A stretch of 64,000 nt of DNA. It comes from Roseateles oligotrophus. GTDB lineage: Bacteria > Pseudomonadota > Gammaproteobacteria > Burkholderiales > Burkholderiaceae_C. Under the pieces are notes generated by a model that did not search any database, was not told the DNA's origin, and saw only the letters and a list, made by a program, of their open reading frames with translations. The stretch covers positions 1 through 64,000 of the forward strand of contig NZ_JACHLP010000010.1 in NCBI RefSeq assembly GCF_014204525.1, given 5' to 3'. Positions 1-8,689 of the stretch are shown here, in pieces (position 1 is the stretch's first letter; every line of letters starts with the position of its first letter). The translations under genes and the position numbers were made by a program.

Positions 1-41
1 ATAGTGCGGATTCCCGTGTGAAAGTAGGTCATCGTCAGGCT
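1..41 (+). rRNA. rrf: 5S ribosomal RNA, 3' end (partial)
   Basis: The first 41 bases match the conserved 3' third of betaproteobacterial 5S rRNA, including the helix V/IV segment GAAAGTAGGTCATCGTCAGG and the closing arm CAGGCT. The gene begins before the window. A strong intrinsic terminator follows directly, as expected at the end of an rrn operon. Confidence 0.9.
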
Positions 42-55
42 AATATCAAAGTCAA

Positions 56-86
56 AACCCCCAGCTCGCGAGAGTTGGGGGTTTTT
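56..86 (+). terminator. rRNA operon intrinsic terminator
   Basis: AACCCCCAGCTC (56-67) pairs with 72-83 over 12 positions (one G-T wobble) around a GCGA tetraloop, a stable GNRA-type cap. A run of five T follows. It lies 15 bases after the 5S rRNA end, so it ends the rrn transcript. Confidence 0.9.
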
Positions 87-127
87 GCTTTGGGGAATTG
101 AATTCAGCAGTCAATTCGAGGCTTGGT

Positions 128-745
128 TTAAACACTCAAATTCCAGCGCCCCAATTCCTCGTGCCAGTGTTTGCCTGTGTGGCTGTGGATCAGTGCAAAG
201 TCCTTGACGTGGAAGTGCAGGGGGCGAATCGCCGCTTCGGCGATCAGGTGATGATGGCTGTAGAGCAGCGTCATATGGGGAGTGCCCCCAGGGTGGGGTG
301 GGAAGCCTTGCCGTGTCAACTCTTGCACCAAGTTCCTGCGGAAGGTGGCGAAGGGGCTTTCTCGCTTTTTGTCGCTGAACACAAAGGCACCGCTGCCCTG
401 GAAGCTCAATGCGTGGTCGAGCTCTAGTGCGAAACTCGGCGTCCGAATGCGCGCAGCGGCTTGGAGGGCCGCCTCGATGTGCTGAACTGGGATTTGCTCC
501 ACATAGTCCCCCAGCACTTGCAAGGTGATGTGCAGGCGCTCGGCTTCGATCAACTCCTCTGTGAATCGATGCTGCTGGCGCAGGCTCTCCGCCCTTTGAA
601 GAATGCGTCTGGCATCTTCTGGCGCAGGGAAGATGGCGAAGAATAGCTTGTGTTTGAAGCTATGTATTCCCTGCGGCCTGACCAGGGGTTTGACGGGTCT
701 TGCAGCTTCAGGATCAAAGCCAGGCAGATTCAGCTGCGAGGGCAT
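128..745 (-). CDS. thpR: RNA 2',3'-cyclic phosphodiesterase (2'-5' RNA ligase-like, 2H family)
   Basis: 205 aa. It has the two HxT motifs that define 2H phosphoesterases: LHITLQVLG (H72, T74) and PHMTLLYS (H157, T159), about 85 residues apart as usual for ThpR/LigT. Family members hydrolyse 2',3'-cyclic phosphate ends on RNA and can reversibly join 2'-5' linkages; the in vivo substrate is unknown. The length is slightly above the usual 175-190 aa because of a 30-residue N-terminal extension. The gene is last in a minus-strand run behind the MBL hydrolase (22 bp gap) and fadD. No good Shine-Dalgarno precedes the ATG, which suits translation from a shared mRNA. Confidence 0.85.
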   Translation of the reverse strand: MPSQLNLPGFDPEAARPVKPLVRPQGIHSFKHKLFFAIFPAPEDARRILQRAESLRQQHRFTEELIEAERLHITLQVLGDYVEQIPVQHIEAALQAAARIRTPSFALELDHALSFQGSGAFVFSDKKRESPFATFRRNLVQELTRQGFPPHPGGTPHMTLLYSHHHLIAEAAIRPLHFHVKDFALIHSHTGKHWHEELGRWNLSV

Positions 746-767
746 GGTGATGTGAATCGATGGTGGG

Positions 768-1736
768 TCAGCAGGCGGACAGTTCCATCTCGGGGCTCAG
801 TTTCAGGGCGCCGTGATGCGACAATTCTGTCAGCAGTTCCTCCGTCCAAGCCCCGGTATCGAGGCGGGAGAAGTAGGCCCGCCACAGGGCCTGATGCACC
901 GGTGTCTTGATCAGCCCATCAACAAAGCTGTGGCGTGGCTGTGATCCGACTTCCAACAGACGGAACATGATCAAGGCCTTGGCCGCGTGCCGCGCGTGCC
1001 GCATGGGATTTTTTCTGAAGTAGTCCAGTTTTTTGTGGGCGCGCTGCAGTGCGCCGGCAAGATCGTTGAAGGCCGGGCCGTGGCCTGGGATGACCAGGCG
1101 CGCCGGTAGGCTGGCGATCAGATCGAGGCTGGCCTCGACCTCGGCAAAGCCTTGTTCGGCCGCCAATTCTTCGCCCTTGATGGCGGGGAAGACGATGCCG
1201 AAGCCGTGTTCCCACAGCGCGTCGGCCGAGACCAGGACGCCCGACTCGGGCTCAAACAAGATGACGGAATGCGGGTCATGCCCGGGGGCTGCCATCACCT
1301 GCCATTGGCGCTCGCCTTGCTTGATGAGGGACCCTGGGTGGAGGATTTGATCAGGCTTGAAACGCGGGCACTGCTGGCCGGTGGATTCGTAGCTGAGTTT
1401 TTGCTGATCCCAGTTCAGCGCCGCGTCGAACTCGCCTGGCGGGATTGCGATCTCGCAGCCAAAGCGCTGGCTGAGCAAGGCGTTGCCACCACAATGATCG
1501 GAATGCAGGTGAGTATTTGCTATCAGGCGCAGGCTTGGCTGTGGGCGAGGGCTCAGGGCATGTTGAACCAGGGCCAGGGTTTGCTCCTGATGGCTGCCGT
1601 AGCCGCTGTCGACCAGGACGGCGCCTTGGTTCTCGTCATGCAGAAGCAGGGAATTGGATGAGAGCCAGCCGCGCTCCAGCAGGGTGATGTCTGGTGGGAG
1701 CAAGCTCGCTTGGCCTAAGGTCGGGATGCTGCTCAT
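768..1736 (-). CDS. MBL-fold metallo-hydrolase
   Basis: 322 aa from the ATG at 1736; a longer upstream frame runs through the fadD coding region and is not used. The metallo-beta-lactamase signature THLHSDH (H76, H78, D80, H81) supplies the dinuclear zinc ligands, with further ligands in AAPGHDPHS and VIPGHGP downstream. The C-terminal third resembles the winged-helix tail of LACTB2/glyoxalase-II-like hydrolases. The start lies 6 bp after the fadD stop, so the two are probably co-translated. In Burkholderiales this family often accompanies acyl-CoA ligases, and thioester or ester hydrolysis is a plausible but unproven role. Confidence 0.8.
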   Translation of the reverse strand: MSSIPTLGQASLLPPDITLLERGWLSSNSLLLHDENQGAVLVDSGYGSHQEQTLALVQHALSPRPQPSLRLIANTHLHSDHCGGNALLSQRFGCEIAIPPGEFDAALNWDQQKLSYESTGQQCPRFKPDQILHPGSLIKQGERQWQVMAAPGHDPHSVILFEPESGVLVSADALWEHGFGIVFPAIKGEELAAEQGFAEVEASLDLIASLPARLVIPGHGPAFNDLAGALQRAHKKLDYFRKNPMRHARHAAKALIMFRLLEVGSQPRHSFVDGLIKTPVHQALWRAYFSRLDTGAWTEELLTELSHHGALKLSPEMELSAC

Positions 1737-1741
1737 TCCAC

Positions 1742-3526
1742 TCAGTTGCTGCGCAATTCGCGCCGCAGGATTTTCCCCACATTGCTCTTGGGCAGCTCGT
1801 CGCGGAACTCGATGTATTTGGGGCGCTTGTAGGCGGTCAGCTGATCGAGGCAGTAAGCACTGAGGTCTTCCTCGGCCAGGGCCGGGTCGCTCTTCACCAC
1901 AAAGAGTTTGACGGCTTCGCCGGAGCGGGCATCGGGCACGCCCACCGCCGCGCATTCCAGCACGCCGGGGTGCAGGCTGATGAGCTGCTCGATCTCGGTC
2001 GGATAGACATTGAAGCCCGAGACCAGAATCATGTCTTTTTTACGGTCGACGATGCGCACATAACCCTGTGCGTCCATGATGCCGATGTCCCCGCTCTTGA
2101 AGAAGCCGTCCGCGTACATCACCAGGGCCGTCTCGTCCGGCCGGTTCCAGTAGCCCGCCATCACCTGGGGGCCGCGGATGCAGATTTCACCCCGCTCGCC
2201 CAAGGCCACATCGCGGCCCTCGTCATCGCGAATGGCGATCTCGGTCGACGGTACGGGCAGGCCGATGGAGCCATTGAAGTTCTTCAGATCCAGGCGGTTG
2301 ATGGTGGCCACCGGCGAGGTCTCCGACAGGCCATAACCTTCCACCACCGGGCAGCCGGTGATGCGCAGCCACTTCTCGGCAGTGGCCTGCTGTACCGCCA
2401 TGCCGCCGCCGTTGGAGATCAGCAGCTCGCTGAAGTCCAAACGGGCAAACTGCGCGTCATTGGCCAGGGCATTGAACAAGGTGTTCACGGCCGGGAAGAT
2501 GTGGACTTTGTGGTTTTGCAAGGTGCTGATGAAGCCCGGGATGTCGCGTGGGTTGGGGATCAGCAGATTCATCAGCCCCAAGCGCGCGCCGAGCATATAG
2601 CAGGCCGTCAGGGCGAAGATGTGATACAGGGGCAGGGCACAGACGGTGGTCAGGGGTTTGTCGCCCAGCTCTGTGAGCGTGGGCGCGAACCAGGCCTCGC
2701 TTTGCAAGATATTCGCCACCACATTGCTGTGCAGCAGGGTGGCCCCTTTGGAAACGCCGGTGGTGCCGCCGGTGTACTGCAGGAAGGCGATGTCCTTGGG
2801 GCCCAAGGTTTCCTTCTTGAGGTTCAGGCCGCGGCCTTGTTCCAGGGCCTTGTTGAAGCGGGTCACGTTGCGGCCGCCATCCAGGGGCAGGCGGAATTCC
2901 GGCACCATCTTCTTCACGTGGCGAACGGCGAAGTTCACCAGCGGGCCGCGCCACCAACTGAGCTGATCGCCCAGCGAGGCCAGCACGACGTGGCGCAGCT
3001 GGGTCTGTGCAATGACCTCGGCCAGTGTGGCGGCGAAGTTTTCCAGCACGATGATGGCCTCGGCCCCCGAGTCCTGCAGCTGATGGGCCAATTCGCGCGG
3101 CGTGTAGAGCGGGTTGGCGTTGACCACGATGAAGCCGGCCCGCAGGATGGCGGCAATCGCCACCATGTACTGCAGCACATTGGGCATCATGATGGCCACC
3201 CGCGCACCCTTGGTCAGGCCTTGGTTTTGCAGCCAGGCGCCGAGGGCGCGGGACTGCTCATCGACCTGGCCATAGCTGAGGCGCTGGCCCATGCATTCCG
3301 CCGCATCGCGGGCGGCGTATTTGCGGAATGACTCTTCCAGCAGCTCAACCAGAGAGCCGGTAGCGCTGAGGTCTATCTCAGCGGCGACGCCAGGTGGATA
3401 GCTTTGCAGCCAGGGTTTGGCGGCCGAGCTTCTCGGTGACGGGCTTGTCTGGGCTTGGTCGAGGATTGCTTGCGTGTGCGGCACCATGGCTCCGATCTTT
3501 TCTTGTTCGGGCGATGGCGAAGCCAT
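1742..3526 (-). CDS. fadD: Long-chain fatty acid--CoA ligase (AMP-forming)
   Basis: 594 aa adenylate-forming enzyme that activates fatty acids to acyl-CoA via acyl-AMP. Visible motifs are the P-loop YTGGTTGVSKGA (about 251-262), EGYGLSETSP (about 396-405), the hinge-side aspartate in KSGDIG (D480) and DRKKDMILVSG near 495-505. Length fits FadD (about 560 aa) plus an N-terminal tail. A second ATG at 3487 (residue 14) has a better-placed GGAG and may be the true start, giving 581 aa. It sits between an orphan upstream gene and the MBL hydrolase on one strand, so a fatty-acid-related operon is likely. Confidence 0.88.
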   Translation of the reverse strand: MASPSPEQEKIGAMVPHTQAILDQAQTSPSPRSSAAKPWLQSYPPGVAAEIDLSATGSLVELLEESFRKYAARDAAECMGQRLSYGQVDEQSRALGAWLQNQGLTKGARVAIMMPNVLQYMVAIAAILRAGFIVVNANPLYTPRELAHQLQDSGAEAIIVLENFAATLAEVIAQTQLRHVVLASLGDQLSWWRGPLVNFAVRHVKKMVPEFRLPLDGGRNVTRFNKALEQGRGLNLKKETLGPKDIAFLQYTGGTTGVSKGATLLHSNVVANILQSEAWFAPTLTELGDKPLTTVCALPLYHIFALTACYMLGARLGLMNLLIPNPRDIPGFISTLQNHKVHIFPAVNTLFNALANDAQFARLDFSELLISNGGGMAVQQATAEKWLRITGCPVVEGYGLSETSPVATINRLDLKNFNGSIGLPVPSTEIAIRDDEGRDVALGERGEICIRGPQVMAGYWNRPDETALVMYADGFFKSGDIGIMDAQGYVRIVDRKKDMILVSGFNVYPTEIEQLISLHPGVLECAAVGVPDARSGEAVKLFVVKSDPALAEEDLSAYCLDQLTAYKRPKYIEFRDELPKSNVGKILRRELRSN

Positions 3527-3561
3527 CTCCGGGCATGGTGGCCGGGCAGGCCGGTTGACGG

Positions 3562-4305
3562 CTAGGGTAATTGCCCTAGGGGATCGTCACCTGCGGGACA
3601 GCTCTTACCCGCCAGCCTGGTCAGCGCCTCCGGTGCAAACAAGGCTTGGGCCAGCAGCGTTTCGCGCTGCCGAATCGTTTGCAGAAATTCCTGCGCGCCC
3701 TGCATGGCCTTGAAGGTGTCGAAGCCGCTTTCCAGGAAGTTCTGCAGCTCCGGCAGGCCGGCCGCCGTGGCCGGACCCCGCATCATGCGCAGGGCCTGGC
3801 GTAGCAAGGGCTTGCGGGTCAGCTGCTCCAGGGATGCGCCAACATCCAGCGTTAGCGCGATCTGCCTCATGCGGCTCTCCGCCTCGCCGCAAGCCTGCCA
3901 GGCCTGGGCGTAGTGCAGCGGGTTCAGCCGCTCGCTGCCCAGCAGCTGGGCCATGCGGGTGTCCAGTGTTTCGGACAAGGCATGCAGATGGGCCAGCTTG
4001 GCGACCGTGTTCACCACCTCGCTGGGGAAGATGCGCACCAGGGCCGGCACCACGCGCGCGAACTGCGCGTCACGCCGGCTGAAGTCGCCCGGCCCGTACA
4101 ACTCCTGCAGAAAGAAGCGGGTGGCTTGCGCATAGCGGCTGCTGGCCAGCAGATCGGCATAAGTCCTGGCAAAGCGCTGCTGCTGGTAGTGCTTCAGCGC
4201 CTCGACCCGCGTCGCCAGCGAGGGCTGGCACTCGCGCAGGCTGCGCTGCCTTTCGACCTCTTGCAGCTGGGTCAATATGCCGTCGGCAGAAGCATCTAAT
4301 TCCAT
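3562..4305 (-). CDS. Conserved protein of unknown function upstream of fadD
   Basis: 247 aa, no signal peptide, no membrane segment, predicted largely helical. The central stretch FFLQELYGPGDFSRRDAQ and the following RVVPALVRIFP look like a conserved core, because such motif-rich stretches recur in Burkholderiales proteins of this size next to acyl-CoA ligases (recalled, not searched). It has no recognisable catalytic motif. It is on the same strand as fadD (35 bp before the upstream fadD start, 74 bp before the alternative one) and likely in the same transcript, suggesting a link to lipid metabolism. The ATG at 4305 faces the divergent lipase gene 55 bp away. Confidence 0.7.
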   Translation of the reverse strand: MELDASADGILTQLQEVERQRSLRECQPSLATRVEALKHYQQQRFARTYADLLASSRYAQATRFFLQELYGPGDFSRRDAQFARVVPALVRIFPSEVVNTVAKLAHLHALSETLDTRMAQLLGSERLNPLHYAQAWQACGEAESRMRQIALTLDVGASLEQLTRKPLLRQALRMMRGPATAAGLPELQNFLESGFDTFKAMQGAQEFLQTIRQRETLLAQALFAPEALTRLAGKSCPAGDDPLGQLP

Positions 4306-4360
4306 GGCTTGGGCGTCAAAGTGGTGAAGCCATTGTGCCCGCCCCTCCTACACTGCCGGC

Positions 4361-5293
4361 ATGAACAACGCATGGATGCTCAGATCGCTGCTCTTGCTGC
4401 GCCTTGTTTTCAGTGCGGCCGTCCTGGCCTTTTGCTGGCAGGGCGGCCGGCCTGGCTTGGGTGTTTTGCTGGCCTTGCTGCTGTTCTTTGCCTACCCGAT
4501 TGTCTTGCTGCCCAACTTCCTGGCCCTGCGCTGGATCAATCGTGGCAGGGGCGCGGGGCACGCTCAGGCGCCGAGCTGGGCCCAGCTCTTGCGGGCCTGG
4601 TGGCGGGAGCTGCCGGTCAGCGAGCATGTGCTGTCCGGGCTGCTGCCCTTTGCCGAGCATGCGGTGCCCGACTTCCTCCCCGCCAATGCCGCGACTCGCC
4701 GCGGTGTCTTGCTGGTGCATGGCTTTGCCTGCAATCGCGGCCTGTGGGCCGCCTGGATGCGGCGGCTGCAGGCCGAGGGCCATCCCTGCATGGCGCTGAG
4801 CCTGGAGCCGCTGTTTGGCTCCATCGACCACTATGCCGAGCCCATCGAGGCCGCCGTTCAGCGCCTCAGCGCCGCCTGTGGCGGGCAAGCGCCGGTGCTG
4901 GTGGGGCACAGCATGGGGGGCATGGCGATACGGGCCTGGTGGCGCCGCCATGGCGGGCCCGATCGGGTGCGGCGTGTGATGACCCTGGGGACGCCGCACG
5001 GCGGCACCTTGCTGGCGCAGTTCTCGCCAGCGACCAATGCGCGCCAGATGCGGCCGGACAGCCCCTGGCTGCGCGAGCTGGCCGCACAGGAGGCGGCCGA
5101 GCTGGGCGCCCAGTTCGACTGCTACTTCAGCCGCTGCGACCAGATGGTGTGCCCGGCCCAGACCGCCGTGCTGCCGGGATCGCAAGCCATGGAGCTGCAG
5201 GCCATCGGCCATCTGGCCATGGTGTTCGAGCCTCGGGTCCTGGATGATCTGCTGCAGCTCTTGCTCCGGCCCGAGCATGAAAAAACGCCCTGA
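4361..5293 (+). CDS. Membrane-anchored alpha/beta hydrolase (triacylglycerol lipase-like)
   Basis: 310 aa. Two hydrophobic segments (about 7-27 and 33-55) anchor the N-terminus. From residue 115 the alpha/beta-hydrolase core begins with LLVHGFACN (oxyanion hole) and the nucleophile elbow VGHSMGG (S184); LGTPHGGT follows as in bacterial lipases. The general acid is probably D or E around 255 and the histidine is in AIGHLAMV near 276. It is divergent from the orphan gene at 4305 and convergent with hpd. Its last codons overlap the hairpin that probably terminates hpd. Confidence 0.82.
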   Translation: MNNAWMLRSLLLLRLVFSAAVLAFCWQGGRPGLGVLLALLLFFAYPIVLLPNFLALRWINRGRGAGHAQAPSWAQLLRAWWRELPVSEHVLSGLLPFAEHAVPDFLPANAATRRGVLLVHGFACNRGLWAAWMRRLQAEGHPCMALSLEPLFGSIDHYAEPIEAAVQRLSAACGGQAPVLVGHSMGGMAIRAWWRRHGGPDRVRRVMTLGTPHGGTLLAQFSPATNARQMRPDSPWLRELAAQEAAELGAQFDCYFSRCDQMVCPAQTAVLPGSQAMELQAIGHLAMVFEPRVLDDLLQLLLRPEHEKTP

Positions 5294-5315
5294 GCGCGGG
5301 GCGCTGCAGGGCGTT
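5280..5315 (-). terminator. hpd intrinsic terminator, overlapping the lipase gene end
   Basis: AACGCCCTG (5284-5292) pairs with CAGGGCGTT (5307-5315), extended inward by AGCGC/GCGCT with one bulged base and a GGG loop. Read on the minus strand the stem is followed by six T (the A run 5280-5285). It lies 20-55 bp past the hpd stop, and half of it is inside the lipase coding sequence. Confidence 0.75.
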
Positions 5316-5334
5316 GAAGGAGACGCCTGGGGGA

Positions 5335-6465
5335 TTAAGCCTTCTCGTCTTCCTTCAAGACGCCGCGGCGGATCTGGTCCAGCTCGATGCTTTCGAACAA
5401 TGCCTTGAAATTGCCTTCGCCAAAGCCCTCATTGCCCTTGCGCTGGATCAGCTCGAAGAAGATGGGCCCGATCACCTCCTTGGTGAAGATCTGCAGCAGC
5501 AGCTCGTTAGGTGCGTCCAGATGGGCCGCGCCGTCGATCAGGATGCGCAGGCGGCGCAGCTCGTCCACCGGCTCGCCATGGCCGGGCAGGCGCTTGTCGA
5601 TCAGGTCGAAATAGGTGTCTATGGTGTCCTGGAACACCACGCCCGTGTTCTTCATGCCCTCGACGGTGCGGTAGATGTGGTCGGTGCCCAGGGCCACGTG
5701 CTGGATGCCCTCACCGCTATACAGATGCAGGTACTCGGCGATCTGGCTCTTGTCGTCGCTGCTCTCGTTGATGGGGATGCGGATCTTGCCGCAGGGGCTG
5801 GTCATGGCCTTGCTCTTCAGGCCGGTCAGCTTGCCTTCGATGTCGAAGTAGCGCACCTCGCGGAAGTTGAACAGGCGCTCGTAGAACTCCGCCCATTCCT
5901 TCATGCGGCCGCGGAAGACGTTGTGCGTCAGGTGGTCGATATAGGTCAGGCCATGGCCTTGCGGATTGGCGTCCACGGCCTTGCCATCGGCGCCGAGCAG
6001 GGGCACGAAGTCCACGTCATAGATGCTGATATTGCCGATGGCGCCTTGGGGCGCGTCATCCTTGCCTTGCCAGCGGTCCACGAAGTAGATCAGCGAGTCG
6101 CCGATGCCCTTGATGGCCGGGATGTTCAGCTCCATCGGGCCGGCCTTGTTGTCAAAGCCCCAGGCGCCTAACTCCAGGGCGCGGTGGTAGGCCTGGGCGG
6201 CGTCCTTGACGCGGAAGGCGATGGCGCAGATGGAGGGGCCATGCAGGCGCGCGAAGCGCTGGGCAAAGGAATCGGCCTCGGCATTGATGATGAAGTTGAC
6301 ACCGCCTTGGCGGTAGAGCGTCACGTTCTTGTGGCGGTGCCTGGCCACGGCGGTGAAGCCCATGGTTTCAAACAGCTGGCCCAGTTCGGCGGGGTTGGGG
6401 GCGGCGAATTCGATGAACTCGAAACCGTCGGTGCCCATGGGATTGTCCCAGGGAGTGAATGCCAT
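5335..6465 (-). CDS. hpd: 4-hydroxyphenylpyruvate dioxygenase
   Basis: 376 aa from the ATG at 6465, which has GGAGAC at good spacing; the longer frame to 6528 is not needed. It converts 4-hydroxyphenylpyruvate to homogentisate in tyrosine degradation. The Fe(II) facial triad is visible: H178 in YIDHLTHNVFRG, H256 in GIQHVALGTD and E338 in GPIFFELIQRKG. The C-terminal helix GNEGFGEGNFKALFESIE that gates the active site is intact. A divergent Lrp/AsnC-type regulator lies across a 119 bp gap. Homogentisate dioxygenase is not in the window. Confidence 0.95.
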   Translation of the reverse strand: MAFTPWDNPMGTDGFEFIEFAAPNPAELGQLFETMGFTAVARHRHKNVTLYRQGGVNFIINAEADSFAQRFARLHGPSICAIAFRVKDAAQAYHRALELGAWGFDNKAGPMELNIPAIKGIGDSLIYFVDRWQGKDDAPQGAIGNISIYDVDFVPLLGADGKAVDANPQGHGLTYIDHLTHNVFRGRMKEWAEFYERLFNFREVRYFDIEGKLTGLKSKAMTSPCGKIRIPINESSDDKSQIAEYLHLYSGEGIQHVALGTDHIYRTVEGMKNTGVVFQDTIDTYFDLIDKRLPGHGEPVDELRRLRILIDGAAHLDAPNELLLQIFTKEVIGPIFFELIQRKGNEGFGEGNFKALFESIELDQIRRGVLKEDEKA

Positions 6466-6584
6466 GCTTGTCTCCAGACTTGTTTGCGATAGGTCAAGAC
6501 TGTAGGCGGCAGGGGGCGCAGGAATCATGCGAACTCGGGCGCAGGCCCGGCGCCGTGCGCAGGAATACTGCGAGAATTCAGGCC

Positions 6585-7067
6585 ATGGGAAGCGAAGTAC
6601 AGCTCGATACGATTGATAGGCGCATTTTGAGGGCGTTGCAGCTTGACGGGCGCGTCACTTACGACGCCCTGGCCGAGCAGGTCAATCTCTCGGCCTCGGC
6701 GGTGCTGCGGCGGGTGCGGCGTCTGGAGGAGTCGGGCGCCATCGCCGCCTATGTGGCCCTGGTGCCGCCCGAGAAGGTGGGCCTGGGCCTGACGGCTTAC
6801 ATCAATGTGCGGCTGGAGAAGCTGACCGAGAGCCACAAGCGCAATCCCATGGACCTGTTCCGCGCCGCCGTGCAGACCTGGCCCGAGGTGGTGGAATGCG
6901 CGGCCCTGACGGGCGAGATGGACTATCTGCTGCGCGTTGTTGTGCAAGACATGGCGCATTACGCCCGCTTCATCACCGAGACCCTGCTCAAGCACCCCAG
7001 CGTGCAGGACTGCAAGACCAGCTTTGTGCTGGAGCGGTTGAAGAACACCACCGCCGTGCCGGTGTGA
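6585..7067 (+). CDS. Lrp/AsnC-family transcriptional regulator
   Basis: 160 aa. The N-terminal winged HTH (about 5-50) reads DTIDRRILRALQLDGR then NLSASAVLRRVRRLEESG. The C-terminal RAM ligand domain contains LTGEMDYLLRVVVQD (about 105-120), the classic Lrp effector motif. The ATG at 6585 was chosen because the family HTH starts five residues in. It is divergent from hpd, so control of hpd by an aromatic amino acid or its keto acid is a reasonable inference, matching other hpd-linked Lrp proteins. It ends 7 bp from the stop of the convergent methyltransferase gene. Confidence 0.88.
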   Translation: MGSEVQLDTIDRRILRALQLDGRVTYDALAEQVNLSASAVLRRVRRLEESGAIAAYVALVPPEKVGLGLTAYINVRLEKLTESHKRNPMDLFRAAVQTWPEVVECAALTGEMDYLLRVVVQDMAHYARFITETLLKHPSVQDCKTSFVLERLKNTTAVPV

Positions 7068-7074
7068 TGCGAAG

Positions 7075-7680
7075 TTAGCGCCGGCGCAAGACCACGGCCA
7101 GCTCAAACCAGCCCTGGCTGTGCGCATGCGTGGCGTAGGGCGGTGCCGGCCAGTCCCATTGCGTGGCGGGGAAGAGAGCACGCATGGCGTTGATATCGCC
7201 GTGGTAGGGCGGGCCTTCGACAAAGCCCTGGGCGCTGCTGTCGCGCCGGGCCTGCATGAACAGCGCCAGCAGCGATCCGCCCGGCTTGAGCCAGCGGTGC
7301 AACTGCGCGGCGTAGCGTTGCCATTGATCGGGGTGCAGGGCGCACAAGCAGGTCTGCTCGTAGACGATGTCCAGCGGCTCGGGCGCCTGCCATTGCAAGA
7401 CATCGGCCTGCTCCACCGCGCCGGGCAAGCGGCCCAGATTGGCGCGGGCTATTTCTACCGCAGCGGGCGTGTAGTCCAGGCCAAGCGCGGTCACACCGGC
7501 CTGGCCCAAGGCCACCAGCTCATGGCCGCGCCCGCAGCCGGGCACGACCACCCGCGGGCCTGGCTTGATCAGGCCCTCGGCCAGCCAATCCAGCAATTGT
7601 GGGTGGGGGCTGCCGCGGTCCCAGGCGGTTTGTCCGCTGGCAAAGCGCTCGCGCCAGAAGTCTTGGTTAGGGCCTGCCAT
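7075..7680 (-). CDS. TPMT-family S-adenosylmethionine-dependent methyltransferase
   Basis: 201 aa from the ATG at 7680. Thiopurine S-methyltransferase-type features are the opening FWRERFASGQTAWDRG (about 8-23), SAM motif I VVVPGCGRGHE and the family motif YEQTCLCALHP. Bacterial TPMT homologues act on thiols, tellurite, selenite or thiocyanate; the substrate here is unknown. A longer frame to 7752 would overlap the neighbouring ABC-domain gene and is rejected. It is convergent with the Lrp gene (7 bp). Confidence 0.85.
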   Translation of the reverse strand: MAGPNQDFWRERFASGQTAWDRGSPHPQLLDWLAEGLIKPGPRVVVPGCGRGHELVALGQAGVTALGLDYTPAAVEIARANLGRLPGAVEQADVLQWQAPEPLDIVYEQTCLCALHPDQWQRYAAQLHRWLKPGGSLLALFMQARRDSSAQGFVEGPPYHGDINAMRALFPATQWDWPAPPYATHAHSQGWFELAVVLRRR

Positions 7681-7726
7681 GTTTGCCTCGCTTGAAATCG
7701 TGGGGTGGGCCAGTGTCGCATCAAGC

Positions 7727-8560
7727 TCAGGCTTGCAGCCGCCGCAATACATCGCGCAGGCTCAAGAGATTGCTCACCACATAAGGCATGTCGTTGAGCC
7801 CATCCAGAAAGCCGCGCATATAGGCGATCAAGGCATAGGCCGCGCCGGCGCTGAAGGCGGGCGAATGGGTGAAGTCCCAGAGCATGAAGGCCAGGGCCGC
7901 CACGCTGGCGCCTTCGGTGATGGCCCAGACGCCGGCCTGGCCGTCCGAGAGCGCCACTCGCCAACGCCGCAGCAGGCTGAAATGCCGGCGCAGGCGCGGC
8001 GCTTGCGCAGAGGCCAGGGCATCGACCTCGCGTTCGATCTGGCTGTTCAAGGCTCGCTGCAGGCGGGCCGCCTTGCGGCCGTTCCAGTAATTGGCCGCGC
8101 CCATGGGCAGCAGGACGCAGGCCGCGATCCAGCCCGCCTCTCTGTCATAGCCAAACACCATCACCAGCGAGCCGATCACCGCCAGCAGGTTTTGTGCGAT
8201 GGCCGGTAACTCGAGCTCGAAAAACCCCACCACCTCACGCGCCAGGCCCACGCGGCCGGCAATGCGGCTGAGGCTTTCGCCGCGCTCCGACTGCCCCACG
8301 GCCGTGTGCTGCGCCAGCTCGGCATAGATGCCGCTGAACACACGGGTGTCGTAACACTGGCGGGCCCAGCCGAAGAAGAGCTGGGCCAGCCAGACCAGGA
8401 CCAGGCTGAGCAGACCCCAGGGGGAGCGCTCCAGCAGGGCGTCGATGGCCAGGCCGGTCAGGGCGGGCAGGGCCAGCAGACAGACCTTCTCGGCCACGGT
8501 CAGGCCGTAACTCAGGCTGATGCTGGCGCGATGGGCGCGGAAGATTTGACTCGGTCGCAT
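7727..8560 (-). CDS. ABC transporter six-transmembrane-domain protein without an ATPase domain
   Basis: 277 aa. It consists only of an ABC-exporter-type membrane region: hydrophobic spans near 22-42, 48-66, 125-160 and 230-265, with an exporter-like intracellular linker (RALNSQIEREVDAL). There is no Walker A or signature motif and no neighbouring ATPase gene. This matches the stand-alone ABC_membrane_3-type proteins found in proteobacteria. Without an ATPase its transport role is unclear; it may pair with an unlinked ATPase or have a non-transport function. Confidence 0.72.
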   Translation of the reverse strand: MRPSQIFRAHRASISLSYGLTVAEKVCLLALPALTGLAIDALLERSPWGLLSLVLVWLAQLFFGWARQCYDTRVFSGIYAELAQHTAVGQSERGESLSRIAGRVGLAREVVGFFELELPAIAQNLLAVIGSLVMVFGYDREAGWIAACVLLPMGAANYWNGRKAARLQRALNSQIEREVDALASAQAPRLRRHFSLLRRWRVALSDGQAGVWAITEGASVAALAFMLWDFTHSPAFSAGAAYALIAYMRGFLDGLNDMPYVVSNLLSLRDVLRRLQA

Positions 8561-8689
8561 GGCTAGGTTTGGGGATGAAAGTGCGGCATGGTCGGCTGGC
8601 TCGAGGCGAGCAAGTGCCAGCCTGTCCGACGACGGGCCAAGCCGAGCGAGCCGAGATGGGGGCGGCGGCGGAGTTTGGGGAATTCGAGC

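Noticed and set aside
1694-3331. 545-codon plus-strand frame opposite fadD
   Set aside because: Shadow of a well-supported acyl-CoA ligase gene.
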